Origin: Barnesiella intestinihominis YIT 11860
Lineage (GTDB): Bacteria; Bacteroidota; Bacteroidia; Bacteroidales; Barnesiellaceae
Length of the DNA stretch: 64,000 bases
NCBI RefSeq assembly: GCF_000296465.1
Contig: NZ_JH815204.1
Location: forward strand, 434,001-498,000
Direction of reading: 5' to 3'
A program made the position numbers and the translations under genes. Shown here one piece after another: positions 9,913 to 17,641 of this stretch (positions are counted from its first letter, which is position 1; every line of letters starts with the position of its first letter). Below the pieces are notes generated by a model. The model did not search any database, had not been told where the DNA came from, and saw nothing but the letters and a program-made list of their open reading frames with translations.

Positions 9913-11970
9913 TCAGGTAGTCGTGGTTGTTTTTTGATATAAATCTTCTAGTTTTATAAGCTCGTCCCGATATTGTGCCGCTTCGATGAAATCCATTTTT
10001 TTTGCCGCTTCGACCATCTGTTTGCGAGTACGTTCGATGGCCTTTTGCAACTGTTCTTTCGACATATATTTGACGATAGGATCGGCGGCGACATCTACAT
10101 GTTCCCGATATTCGTCGCTGTACGCTTTTGTCGGTTTGGTCGCTTTGGACGGTTGCGCCTGTTGTTTTGTATCTGCATTCGATATGAGCACCGAGCTCTT
10201 CGACTTTTGTATCGCTTGGGGAGTGATATGGTTTTCTTCGTTGTAAGCTAACTGTTTCTCTCTCCTTCTATTGGTCTCGTCTATGGTTTTTTGCATGCTT
10301 TCGGTGATTCGGTCGGCATACATGATTACCCGCCCATTGAGGTTTCTTGCGGCCCGTCCTACGGTTTGTGTCAGCGAACGATGCGAGCGTAGGAAGCCTT
10401 CTTTATCGGCATCGAGTATGGCCACTAACGAGACTTCGGGTAAATCCAATCCTTCGCGTAAGAGGTTAACCCCGATAAGCACGTCGTAAACACCCGCTCG
10501 TAAATCGTCCAAAATTTTAATACGATCGAGAGTGTCGACATCGGAGTGTATATAATTACAGTTGATGTCGAGCTTGGCGAGATAAGCGTTCAGCTCCTCG
10601 GCCATACGTTTGGTTAGGGTCGTTACCAGAACTCGTTCGTCGTGTTCTATCCTTAGTTGTATCTCTTCCAATAAATCGTCGATTTGGTTCAGGCTGGGAC
10701 GTACCTCTATGATAGGGTCGAGCAATCCCGTCGGACGGATAACTTGTTCGACGACGATACCTTCGCTCTTTTCCAGTTCATAATCGGCGGGAGTGGCGCT
10801 TACATAAATGATTTGCCGAGCCAATCCTTCGAATTCGTCGAATTTCAAAGGCCGGTTGTCTACGGCGGCAGGTAGTCGGAATCCGTATTCTACCAAATTC
10901 ATTTTGCGGGATCGGTCGCCTCCGTACATCGCTCGGATTTGCGGTACGGTCACATGGCTCTCGTCGATAATCGTCAGGAAGTCTTTGGGAAAATAATCGA
11001 GCAGGCAGAAAGGTCTGGTTCCCGCTTCTCGGCCGTCGAAATATCGGGAATAGTTTTCTATCCCCGAGCAGTGGCCTATTTCCCGAATCATCTCCACATC
11101 GTAGGTCACCCGTTCGTAAAGCCGTTTGGCTTCTAAGTTTTTTCCGATAGATTTGAAAAATTCTACTTGTTTACCGAGGTCGATTTCTATCTCTCCGATA
11201 GCTTTGTCTATTCGCTCTTTGGTCGTGACGAATAGGTTAGCCGGAAAAATTTTGTAAGCATCGAATGTCCCCGTGCTGTTTCCCGTCGCAGGGTCTATGG
11301 TACGTATCGACTCGATTTCTTCGCCCCAGAACTCGATACGGACAATCACGTCGTCATAGGCGAGATAAATGTCTACCGTGTCGCCCTTCACTCTGAAATT
11401 ACCCCGGCTCAGTTCTATCTCGTTACGGGAGTACAGCGAATCGACGAAGTGTCGCAATAGTCGGTTTCTTCCGATATTGTCGCCAACCTTTATGTCGATG
11501 ACATTGCTGTGAAAGTCCTCGGGATTCCCTATACCGTATAGGCATGAAACCGAAGATACCACGATAACGTCCTTACGACCCGAAAGAAGGGCCGATGTGG
11601 TGGATAGACGCAACCGGTCTATCTCTTCGTTGATGGCCAAGTCCTTTTCGATATAAGTGTCGGTCGAGGGTATATAAGCCTCCGGTTGATAATAGTCGTA
11701 ATATGAAACGAAATATTCTACTGCATTTTCGGGGAAAAAACTTTTGAACTCATTATATAATTGTGCGGCCAGAGTTTTGTTGTGGCTTAAAATGAGAGTC
11801 GGCTTCTGGACCCGCTCGATTACATTTGCCATGGTGAATGTCTTTCCTGACCCGGTTACACCCAATAGAGTCTGATAGGGAGTCCCGTCGAGTATTCCCC
11901 GACTTAACTCGTCGATAGCCTCCGGTTGATCCCCAGTCGGACGATAAGGTGAAATGAGTTTGAAGTCCAT
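9913..11970 (-). CDS. uvrB: Excinuclease ABC subunit B
   Basis: A 685-residue UvrB, the helicase-like damage-verification subunit of nucleotide excision repair. It contains the Walker [11 protein letters not shown] near residue 40 and the beta-hairpin region with [12 protein letters not shown] that clamps DNA. Helicase motifs follow ([23 protein letters not shown]), and the C-terminal UVR coiled-coil motif near residues 640-675 contacts UvrC. It is the first large gene after a small PspC-like gene 13 bases upstream. Complete and ordinary. Confidence 0.98.
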   Translation of the reverse strand: MDFKLISPYRPTGDQPEAIDELSRGILDGTPYQTLLGVTGSGKTFTMANVIERVQKPTLILSHNKTLAAQLYNEFKSFFPENAVEYFVSYYDYYQPEAYIPSTDTYIEKDLAINEEIDRLRLSTTSALLSGRKDVIVVSSVSCLYGIGNPEDFHSNVIDIKVGDNIGRNRLLRHFVDSLYSRNEIELSRGNFRVKGDTVDIYLAYDDVIVRIEFWGEEIESIRTIDPATGNSTGTFDAYKIFPANLFVTTKERIDKAIGEIEIDLGKQVEFFKSIGKNLEAKRLYERVTYDVEMIREIGHCSGIENYSRYFDGREAGTRPFCLLDYFPKDFLTIIDESHVTVPQIRAMYGGDRSRKMNLVEYGFRLPAAVDNRPLKFDEFEGLARQIIYVSATPADYELEKSEGIVVEQVIRPTGLLDPIIEVRPSLNQIDDLLEEIQLRIEHDERVLVTTLTKRMAEELNAYLAKLDINCNYIHSDVDTLDRIKILDDLRAGVYDVLIGVNLLREGLDLPEVSLVAILDADKEGFLRSHRSLTQTVGRAARNLNGRVIMYADRITESMQKTIDETNRRREKQLAYNEENHITPQAIQKSKSSVLISNADTKQQAQPSKATKPTKAYSDEYREHVDVAADPIVKYMSKEQLQKAIERTRKQMVEAAKKMDFIEAAQYRDELIKLEDLYQKTTTTT

Positions 11971-11983
11971 TGAAATCGATTCT

Positions 11984-12178
11984 TTAATAAGATTCCGGGA
12001 TTACAAAACAAAGGACTAAATAAACCAGCAGGGCGAGGCCTATTGTCCCGATAGATAACAGTACACAGATGATACGGACCACGGTAGGGTCTATACCTAA
12101 ATATTCCCCTATACCTGCGCATACGCCGCCTAACATGCGGCCGTTGCGGGGACGGGTAAGTTTCTTTATCGTATTCAT
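11984..12178 (-). CDS. PspC-domain small membrane protein
   Basis: A 64-residue protein consisting of a single PspC domain. A basic N-terminus leads to the signature MLGGVCAGIGEYLGIDPTVVR and then one transmembrane helix (about residues 38-60). PspC proteins take part in envelope-stress signalling in enterobacteria; stand-alone short versions in Bacteroidetes have no proven role. It is the promoter-proximal gene of the pspC-uvrB-fhs-ygiQ-S9-ABC operon and lies directly downstream of two tandem promoter-bearing repeats. Confidence 0.85.
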   Translation of the reverse strand: MNTIKKLTRPRNGRMLGGVCAGIGEYLGIDPTVVRIICVLLSIGTIGLALLVYLVLCFVIPESY

Positions 12179-12203
12179 TTTATGTTTGATAATTTTTCAG
12201 ATA

Positions 12204-12234
12204 CAAAGATAGTGAAAGGTGAGAGCAGAGACAA
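12204..12234 (-). promoter_or_regulatory. Promoter of the pspC-uvrB operon
   Basis: TTG at 12234-12232, a 20-base spacer, then TATCTTTG at 12211-12204, all on the minus strand and ending about 25 bases before the pspC start. This is a textbook Bacteroidetes sigma-ABfr promoter, contained in the repeat. Confidence 0.75.
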
Positions 12235-12281
12235 ACGGAAATGAAATTTCCGATTGGGCTATGCCGAACCGCATCCTATTT
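12204..12281 (-). repeat. Dispersed promoter-bearing repeat, copy 1
   Basis: A 76-78-bp unit reading leftwards. Its 3' end is TATCTTTG (complement at 12204-12211), preceded at 20 bases by TTG (complement at 12232-12234), a full Bacteroidetes promoter that points at pspC-uvrB. A near-identical unit in the opposite orientation is at 36517-36592 and a diverged one at 12293-12371. The region between 12179 and 12621 is otherwise non-coding. Confidence 0.8.
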
Positions 12282-12292
12282 TCGCTACTGTG

Positions 12293-12371
12293 CAAAGATA
12301 GTGAAAGGTGAGCGTAGAGGCAAACGGAAATCATATTTTCGACTTGGCTATGCCGAGCCTCCTCCTATTTT
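12293..12371 (-). repeat. Dispersed promoter-bearing repeat, copy 2
   Basis: A tandem, diverged copy of the 12204-12281 unit in the same orientation, again ending in CACTATCTTTG with a TTTG 20 bases before it. It gives the operon a second possible promoter about 90 bases further upstream. The remaining non-coding stretch to 12590 is AT-rich and shows nothing else I can name. Confidence 0.75.
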
Positions 12372-12591
12372 GTATTTCCGAAGATAATAAGACAAAACGA
12401 GAGAACCGGACAAAACGCACCAGTCTGTTTTTCATAAAGGCCAGTGTGAAAATATGAAAGATAATATATTTGCTGATGCTGACAAAAAAAGTTGGTCGAT
12501 ATAAACTTTATTATTACCGATAAATAAGGAGTCTTTATCCCGGTCATCGTTAAATTTCTCTTATTTCCTTTCTATATTCGTGTGAAATCTC

Positions 12592-12599
12592 TAACTTTG
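12592..12599 (+). promoter_or_regulatory. Putative -7 box of bamD-rpoZ
   Basis: TAACTTTG fits TAnnTTTG and lies 23 bases before the bamD start. No good TTG is present at the expected distance upstream. Confidence 0.45.
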
Positions 12600-12621
12600 C
12601 AAACTGATAAATAAATTAATA

Positions 12622-13422
12622 ATGAGAAAAGTAATCTGTTCGATAGTTTGTGCTTTGCTCCTTGTGTCGTGCGGCGAATATAATAAGATACTGAAAAGTA
12701 CTGATTATGAGCTGAAATACGACTATGCTAAGAAGGCGTTTGAACGGAAAAAATATATGCAGGCTGCGACCTTGCTCGAAGAGTTGGTTGCAATCTTCAA
12801 AGGAACGGATAGAGCAGAAGAGTCGTTGTATTTATTGGCTCGGAGCTATTATTTGAATAAGGATTATATTACGTCTGGCGAATATTTTCAGGCGTATTAT
12901 AAAAATTATCCCAAAGGGGAATATACCGAATTGGCCCGTTTTTATTGCGGATATGGTTATTATTTGGACTCTCCCGAGGCTAAATTGGATCAAACAGGCA
13001 CTTATAGAGCAATCGATGAAATGCAGCGTTTCCTCGATTATTTCCCGAATAGCGAACGGGCTAAACAGGCACAGGATATTATTTTTGAGTTACAAGACAA
13101 ACTTGTGTATAAAGAGCTATTGAATGCCCAGTTATATTATAATTTGGGTAATTATATGGGGAATAATTATCAATCGGCTATCATTACGGCGCAAAACGCT
13201 TTGAAAGAATATCCCTATACGCGATATAAGGAAACTTTGTCCATGTTGATTTTGAAGTCGAAATATCAAGAAGCGGTACAGAGTATCGAAGAAAAGAAAC
13301 CTGAGCGTTTTCGCGATGTCATCGACGAATACTATTCGTTTATCAACGATTATCCTTCGGGAGAATATTCGAAAGAAGCCGAGAATATTTTTAAAGTGGC
13401 GAATAAATACGTAAAAGATTAA
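12622..13422 (+). CDS. bamD: Outer membrane assembly lipoprotein BamD
   Basis: A 266-residue lipoprotein with signal peptide and lipobox LLVSC. It is followed by TPR-like helical repeats (for example YMQAATLLEELVAIFKGT and SGEYFQAYYKNYPKGEYTE) characteristic of BamD/YfiO. BamD is the essential accessory lipoprotein of the BAM complex, which inserts beta-barrel proteins into the outer membrane. The gene is followed after 11 bases by the omega-subunit gene, an arrangement usual in Bacteroidales. Length and repeat pattern are typical. Confidence 0.92.
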   Translation: MRKVICSIVCALLLVSCGEYNKILKSTDYELKYDYAKKAFERKKYMQAATLLEELVAIFKGTDRAEESLYLLARSYYLNKDYITSGEYFQAYYKNYPKGEYTELARFYCGYGYYLDSPEAKLDQTGTYRAIDEMQRFLDYFPNSERAKQAQDIIFELQDKLVYKELLNAQLYYNLGNYMGNNYQSAIITAQNALKEYPYTRYKETLSMLILKSKYQEAVQSIEEKKPERFRDVIDEYYSFINDYPSGEYSKEAENIFKVANKYVKD

Positions 13423-13433
13423 TCTTTAAAATA

Positions 13434-13769
13434 ATGGATTACAAGAAAACAAATGCACCGACAAACACCGTAACACGCGATATGGTGGCGTTGTCTTCCG
13501 ACACGGGAAACATTTATGAAACGGTTTGTATTATTGCCAAGAGAGCCAATCAAATTGCAGTTGAGATGAAGACCGATCTTGAAAAGAAACTTCAAGAATT
13601 CGCTTCTTGCAACGACAATTTGGAGGAGGTTTTTGAAAATCGGGAACAAATTGAGATCTCTCGTTATTATGAGAAATTGCCGAAACCGGTTCTCATTGCT
13701 ACGCAAGAATATATAGAGGGTAAAGTATATTATAAAAATCCCGAGAAAGAAAAATCGGCTATTGAATAA
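13434..13769 (+). CDS. rpoZ: RNA polymerase omega subunit, Bacteroidetes type
   Basis: A 111-residue protein of the Bacteroidetes-specific RpoZ group. The N-terminal block TRDMVALSSDTGNIYETVCIIAKRANQ resembles the omega helix that wraps the beta-prime C-terminus, and the C-terminus (KPVLIATQEYIEGKVYY) is the family-typical tail. Omega supports RNA polymerase assembly. Position just after bamD agrees with other Bacteroidales. The call depends on recognising the family and gene order, since similarity to proteobacterial omega is weak. Confidence 0.75.
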   Translation: MDYKKTNAPTNTVTRDMVALSSDTGNIYETVCIIAKRANQIAVEMKTDLEKKLQEFASCNDNLEEVFENREQIEISRYYEKLPKPVLIATQEYIEGKVYYKNPEKEKSAIE

Positions 13770-13786
13770 TAGTCTGTAAAGTATAC

Positions 13787-13829
13787 CTGCAAGCCGCACT
13801 ATTCTGTATGATGATGGTGCGGCTTGCAG
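13787..13829 (+). terminator. Hairpin after bamD-rpoZ
   Basis: A perfect 13-bp GC-rich stem (13787-13799 with 13817-13829), 17-base loop, followed by a weak T-rich stretch. It lies 18 bases after the rpoZ stop codon. Confidence 0.7.
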
Positions 13830-13908
13830 ATTTCTTTGTCTGTCGGTAAAATCGTTTTATTAGTTTGTTACCGAGAAAAGTAAAAAGCTCAATTAGTTCA
13901 TTAAAACT

Positions 13909-14835
13909 ATGATTAATAGAATATTAATCCGTTCCAAAGTCGTTCAAATAGCCTATTCGTATTTCCTGACGAAAGACAAGACTGTTATGGAAGCTGAGAA
14001 AGAATTGTTTTTCAGTTTCGAAAAATCTTACGAGTTATATCATTTATTATTGACTTTGATGGTCGAATTGACCGATACGCAAGCTGCAAGGGTGGAAGCT
14101 GCTCGTATGAAATTCTTGGCGACTCCCGAGGAGAAGAATCCCAATATGCGCTTCGTTAATAACCGGTTTATCGAGCAGTTGAGGAATTGCGACGATTATA
14201 AAGATTACCACGAGAAGAAACCTGTGACTTGGACCAATGAACCGAAGTTCCTGAGAGACTTTTCGGAGCGTATCGTAAAGAGTGAATTGTATAAAGAGTA
14301 TATGGATTCTTCGGACGATTCTTATGAAAACGATTGTGAGTTCTGGAAAAAAGCCCTTAGGGCTTTGATCTGTACCGACGAGGAGTTGACGGAATTGTTA
14401 GAGCAAAAGTCTTTATATTGGAATGACGATTTGGAGATTATAACGACATTCGTTTTAAAAACGATCAAACAATTTAGTGAAGAAAACGGAGGCCCGCAAT
14501 CGTTATTACCGATGTTTAAAGATGACGACGATGCTGAATTTGCCAAAGAGTTGTTCAGGAATACATTGATTCATGGGGGAGAATATCGCAATTATATAGA
14601 AAATTTCATCAAAAATTGGGAGATCGAGCGTGTCGCTTTCATGGATATTGTGATTATGATGGTGGCTTTGAGCGAGTTTCATAGATTCCCTTCGATACCG
14701 ACAAGAGTGACTTTGAACGAATATATCGAGTTGGCAAAGGCTTATAGTACATCGAAGAGCGGGCAGTTCGTAAACGGAGTATTGAATGCGATAGCCGATA
14801 ACCTTAAAAAAGAAGGTGTTCTAACAAAAGAATAA
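13909..14835 (+). CDS. nusB: Transcription antitermination factor NusB (long Bacteroidetes form)
   Basis: A 308-residue protein, about twice the length of E. coli NusB. The C-terminal half (about residues 165-305) holds the NusB fold, ending in the conserved RVTLNEYIELAKAYSTSKSGQFVNGVLNAI. The N-terminal half is the extra helical domain usual in Bacteroidetes. NusB binds boxA RNA with NusE in rRNA antitermination. It is followed by yajC 69 bases later. Confidence 0.92.
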   Translation: MINRILIRSKVVQIAYSYFLTKDKTVMEAEKELFFSFEKSYELYHLLLTLMVELTDTQAARVEAARMKFLATPEEKNPNMRFVNNRFIEQLRNCDDYKDYHEKKPVTWTNEPKFLRDFSERIVKSELYKEYMDSSDDSYENDCEFWKKALRALICTDEELTELLEQKSLYWNDDLEIITTFVLKTIKQFSEENGGPQSLLPMFKDDDDAEFAKELFRNTLIHGGEYRNYIENFIKNWEIERVAFMDIVIMMVALSEFHRFPSIPTRVTLNEYIELAKAYSTSKSGQFVNGVLNAIADNLKKEGVLTKE

Positions 14836-14847
14836 TGAAATTTGTTA

Positions 14848-14855
14848 TATATTTG
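14848..14855 (+). promoter_or_regulatory. Putative -7 box of yajC
   Basis: TATATTTG fits TAnnTTTG and lies 50 bases before the yajC start, between nusB and yajC. A matching -33 TTG at the right distance is not evident, so yajC may also be read from nusB. Confidence 0.35.
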
Positions 14856-14904
14856 TGCACGGGTTTTAGGATCCAAGTATAAATTTTTTATTAAAAGCTA
14901 AATT

Positions 14905-15231
14905 ATGACAGTGTTATCAATTTTTTTACAAGCTGCAACGGGGAGTGGAATGTCGAGCATTCTGATGATGGTTGCATTGATCGCTATTTTTTATTTTTTC
15001 ATGATTCGTCCTCAGACGAAGCGTCAGAAAGAAATTCGCAAGTTCCGTGAGTCTCTCACCACTGGTGACAAAATTGTTACGGCAGGAGGTCTATTCGGAA
15101 AAATAAAAGAGGTTAAATCCGATTCTTTTATTATCGAAATAGCCGAGAATACTCGTGTTCGTATTGCCAAAGATTCTGTTTATCCTTCTGTTGCCGAAGC
15201 TAAGGATAGCGGAGCCGATCAAGCTAAGTAA
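14905..15231 (+). CDS. yajC: Preprotein translocase subunit YajC
   Basis: A 108-residue protein with one N-terminal transmembrane helix (about residues 16-36, ending FYFFMIRPQTKRQKE) followed by the YajC cytosolic domain (LTTGDKIVTAGGLFGKI...). YajC associates with SecDF at the Sec translocon. The MIRPQ.KRQKE junction is diagnostic. Typical length and complete. Confidence 0.95.
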   Translation: MTVLSIFLQAATGSGMSSILMMVALIAIFYFFMIRPQTKRQKEIRKFRESLTTGDKIVTAGGLFGKIKEVKSDSFIIEIAENTRVRIAKDSVYPSVAEAKDSGADQAK

Positions 15232-15268
15232 TCTATTTTTTCAAAGGACCCCTTTGCAGGAGAATAAG

Positions 15269-15324
15269 AAGATAAGGTTTTTATCAAGGAACATCGGTTC
15301 TGTCGATAAAAAACCTTATCTTTG
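15269..15324 (+). promoter_or_regulatory. Inverted repeat overlapping the ybbR-like gene promoter
   Basis: A perfect 14-bp inverted repeat (15269-15282 with 15309-15322, 26-base loop) whose right arm runs into TATCTTTG at 15317-15324, a good -7 box for the gene at 15349. It may be a terminator for yajC, an operator over the promoter, or both. Confidence 0.5.
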
Positions 15325-15348
15325 TTGTATGTAGTCGTTGCATGATAT

Positions 15349-16413
15349 ATGGAAGAGAATATTTCAGACCGCATAGTAGCAAAGTTTAAGTCGATTATCC
15401 AGAGGATTGGTACTGCATTCCGTCAGGAACGCACGCGGGAATTGTTTACATTTTTGGGGTTTGTTCTCCTTTCGTTGATATTCTGGTTTATGCAAGGGCT
15501 GAATGAGGAGGTTGAAAATTCTTTCAAAATACCGATAGAACTACAAAACCTTCCCGAGAAAACGACTCTTATTAATGATCTCCCATCTCATATCGAGGTG
15601 AGAGTACGAGATAAAGGTCCTGTTATGTTGGGGTATGCGATAGAAGGATTGTCCTCGTTACGGATTAATTTTCAGGAGTATGATAAGGGGAGAAATTCTT
15701 TTTTGTTGCTGTCGTCTCAGCTTGAAACTATATTGCGAAAGTCCCTCCGTTCGTCAACGAGTATTGTTTCGATTATTCCCGATACGTTGAAAGTGATGTA
15801 CACACACAATGCCGGTAAACGGGTGAAGCTGGTTGTGAAAGGTGTCGCATCGACTACACCTCAGTGTGTACTGAGTGGTGATATGACCGCCGATGTCGAT
15901 TCGGTGATGGTTTATGGAGAGTCTTCCTTATTAAAACGAGTTAAAGAGGTTTATACGACCGATTTTGAAGCAAAAAAGTTGAACGATACCCTTCGCACGG
16001 TTGTCAAGATAGCGAAGATTCCGAATCTTCGAATTGTTCCTGAACAGGTAACCGTCACCATACCTGTGGAAGAAATGACCTCTAAAATTCTCGATATCCC
16101 TGTAATCCCGCAAAATGTACCTTCGAATTGGTCTCTTATCACATTTCCTTCGTCGGTGCAACTTTCTTGCATGATGCCGTTTAGTAAGTTTGCGGCGGTC
16201 GATGAAGATAGTTTTTTATTGGGAGTCGATTTTCTGGATTTGTCGCGGCGGCGTCTCTCTGATAAATTAGGGGTGAAGATATTGAATGCACCGGAATATG
16301 TCCGAAATATAGTGTTGTCGCAAGACAGTGTCGATTATATTTTGGAGCAGAAAAGACCTGCATTTGTAGTTCCTGTCGATTCTGCCAATCGAGTAACACC
16401 CGATTCGATATGA
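15349..16413 (+). CDS. YbbR-domain membrane-anchored protein
   Basis: A 354-residue protein with one transmembrane helix near residues 29-47 (FLGFVLLSLIFWFMQG) followed by an extracytoplasmic region with YbbR-type beta repeats (for example IPIELQNLPEKTTLINDLPSHIEVRVRDKG). In Firmicutes the YbbR protein CdaR regulates the diadenylate cyclase; whether this one does so is unknown, and no cyclase gene is adjacent. The stop codon overlaps the coaE start (ATGA), a pairing also common in Bacteroides. Confidence 0.8.
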   Translation: MEENISDRIVAKFKSIIQRIGTAFRQERTRELFTFLGFVLLSLIFWFMQGLNEEVENSFKIPIELQNLPEKTTLINDLPSHIEVRVRDKGPVMLGYAIEGLSSLRINFQEYDKGRNSFLLLSSQLETILRKSLRSSTSIVSIIPDTLKVMYTHNAGKRVKLVVKGVASTTPQCVLSGDMTADVDSVMVYGESSLLKRVKEVYTTDFEAKKLNDTLRTVVKIAKIPNLRIVPEQVTVTIPVEEMTSKILDIPVIPQNVPSNWSLITFPSSVQLSCMMPFSKFAAVDEDSFLLGVDFLDLSRRRLSDKLGVKILNAPEYVRNIVLSQDSVDYILEQKRPAFVVPVDSANRVTPDSI

Positions 16414-16985
16414 GACGTATAGGTATTACCGGTGGCATAGGTAGTGGCAAGTCGGTTGTCTCTCGGTTGCTGCGTATAATGGGATATTCTGTATATGATA
16501 CAGACTCGGAAGCGAAGAGGCTGATGGAATCTTCGTTGGAAGTCGTGCAGAAACTATCGGAGTGCTTTGGGAGAGATATATATCATAACGGTCGATTGAA
16601 CCGGGGTTTGTTGTCCTCTCGGGTATTTGGAAAGTCGGATAAGATAGTATTGCTTAATTCCATAGTACATCCGGTGGTACGCTTCGATTTCTATCGATGG
16701 TCCGAATCTCTAAACGAGGAGATATGCTTTGTGGAATCGGCTATTTTGTATGAATCCCGGTTTGACGAACTGGTAGATGAAGTCTGGACGGTGACAGCAC
16801 CGGAAGAGTTAAGAATAAGTCGGGTTCGCCAGCGTAGCGGTTTGACCGAGGAAGAGATAAAAAAGCGTATGGCTGCTCAATTGTCCGAGGAAGAAAAACA
16901 GAGAAGAGCTGCTCATATTATTTGGAATGACGGTAATGTATCTGTTATCCATAGGGTTTTATCTTTATTGAAGTCATTGGAATGA
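16410..16985 (+). CDS. coaE: Dephospho-CoA kinase
   Basis: A 191-residue kinase for the last step of coenzyme A synthesis, phosphorylating the 3'-hydroxyl of dephospho-CoA. The P-loop is GGIGSGKS at residues 8-15, with the family motifs YDTDSEAKRL and the lid region RVRQRSGLTEEEIKKR. It overlaps the YbbR-domain gene by four bases, indicating translational coupling. Confidence 0.96.
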   Translation: MRRIGITGGIGSGKSVVSRLLRIMGYSVYDTDSEAKRLMESSLEVVQKLSECFGRDIYHNGRLNRGLLSSRVFGKSDKIVLLNSIVHPVVRFDFYRWSESLNEEICFVESAILYESRFDELVDEVWTVTAPEELRISRVRQRSGLTEEEIKKRMAAQLSEEEKQRRAAHIIWNDGNVSVIHRVLSLLKSLE

Positions 16986-17026
16986 GAATTTTTCGTTTTG
17001 AAGACGGTTAAACCGGACAAGAATAT

Positions 17027-17034
17027 TATTTTTG
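17027..17034 (+). promoter_or_regulatory. Putative -7 box of the DUF5606 gene
   Basis: TATTTTTG fits TAnnTTTG, 43 bases before the start codon. The -33 element is unclear. Confidence 0.35.
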
Positions 17035-17077
17035 TGGTTCGAATGATTTAAGTAATTAAATATAAAACGAAAATTTT

Positions 17078-17584
17078 ATGTTAAAAACGATTTTATCTAT
17101 TTCCGGTAAACCCGGTTTGTTCAAATTGATATCTCAGGCAAAAAATATGCTGATCGTGGAATCTCTGCAAACGGGGAAACGGCAACCTGCTTATGCCCAT
17201 GAAAAAATCATATCGTTAGGAGATATCGCTATTTTCACCGATGAAGAAGACGTTCCTTTGAGTGAAGTATTGAATGCGATAAAAGAAAAAGAAAATGGAG
17301 CGAAAGTAACATTGGATATCAAGAAAGCCGATAATGAAACATTGCGTGCATATTTGGCGGAAGTGCTGCCTAATTTCGACCGTGAACGTGTCTATCCGAC
17401 CGATATAAAAAAATTGATAAGTTGGTATAACTTGTTGGTCGAAACCGGTAACACCGATTTTGTGGAAGAAGAAAAACCTCAAAAAGATGCCGATGTCGAG
17501 AACACGGCAGCAACGGACGATTCTGTAAATGAGAAAGAGGAAAAGTCCAAGACCAAAAAGGCAACAAAGAAAAAAGCAGAATAA
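17078..17584 (+). CDS. DUF5606 domain protein
   Basis: A 168-residue cytosolic protein whose first ~135 residues match the Bacteroidetes DUF5606 pattern: an opening LKTILSISGKPGLFKLISQAKN, then VESL.TGKR.PAYAHEKIISLGDIAIFT. The last 35 residues are a low-complexity tail rich in Glu, Asp and Lys. Function is unknown; the family is highly conserved across the phylum. It stands alone between coaE and a strong terminator. Confidence 0.85.
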   Translation: MLKTILSISGKPGLFKLISQAKNMLIVESLQTGKRQPAYAHEKIISLGDIAIFTDEEDVPLSEVLNAIKEKENGAKVTLDIKKADNETLRAYLAEVLPNFDRERVYPTDIKKLISWYNLLVETGNTDFVEEEKPQKDADVENTAATDDSVNEKEEKSKTKKATKKKAE

Positions 17585-17611
17585 GAAGCCATTCTAATGA
17601 ACGGTAAATAT

Positions 17612-17639
17612 AAGCCTGTGCGGTTTCCCGTACAGGCTT
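17612..17639 (+). terminator. Terminator after the DUF5606 gene
   Basis: A 12-bp stem with one mismatch (17612-17623 with 17628-17639), tetraloop TTTC, followed by a T-run at 17638-17643. It ends two bases before the convergent comEC stop codon. Confidence 0.9.
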
Positions 17640-17641
17640 TT

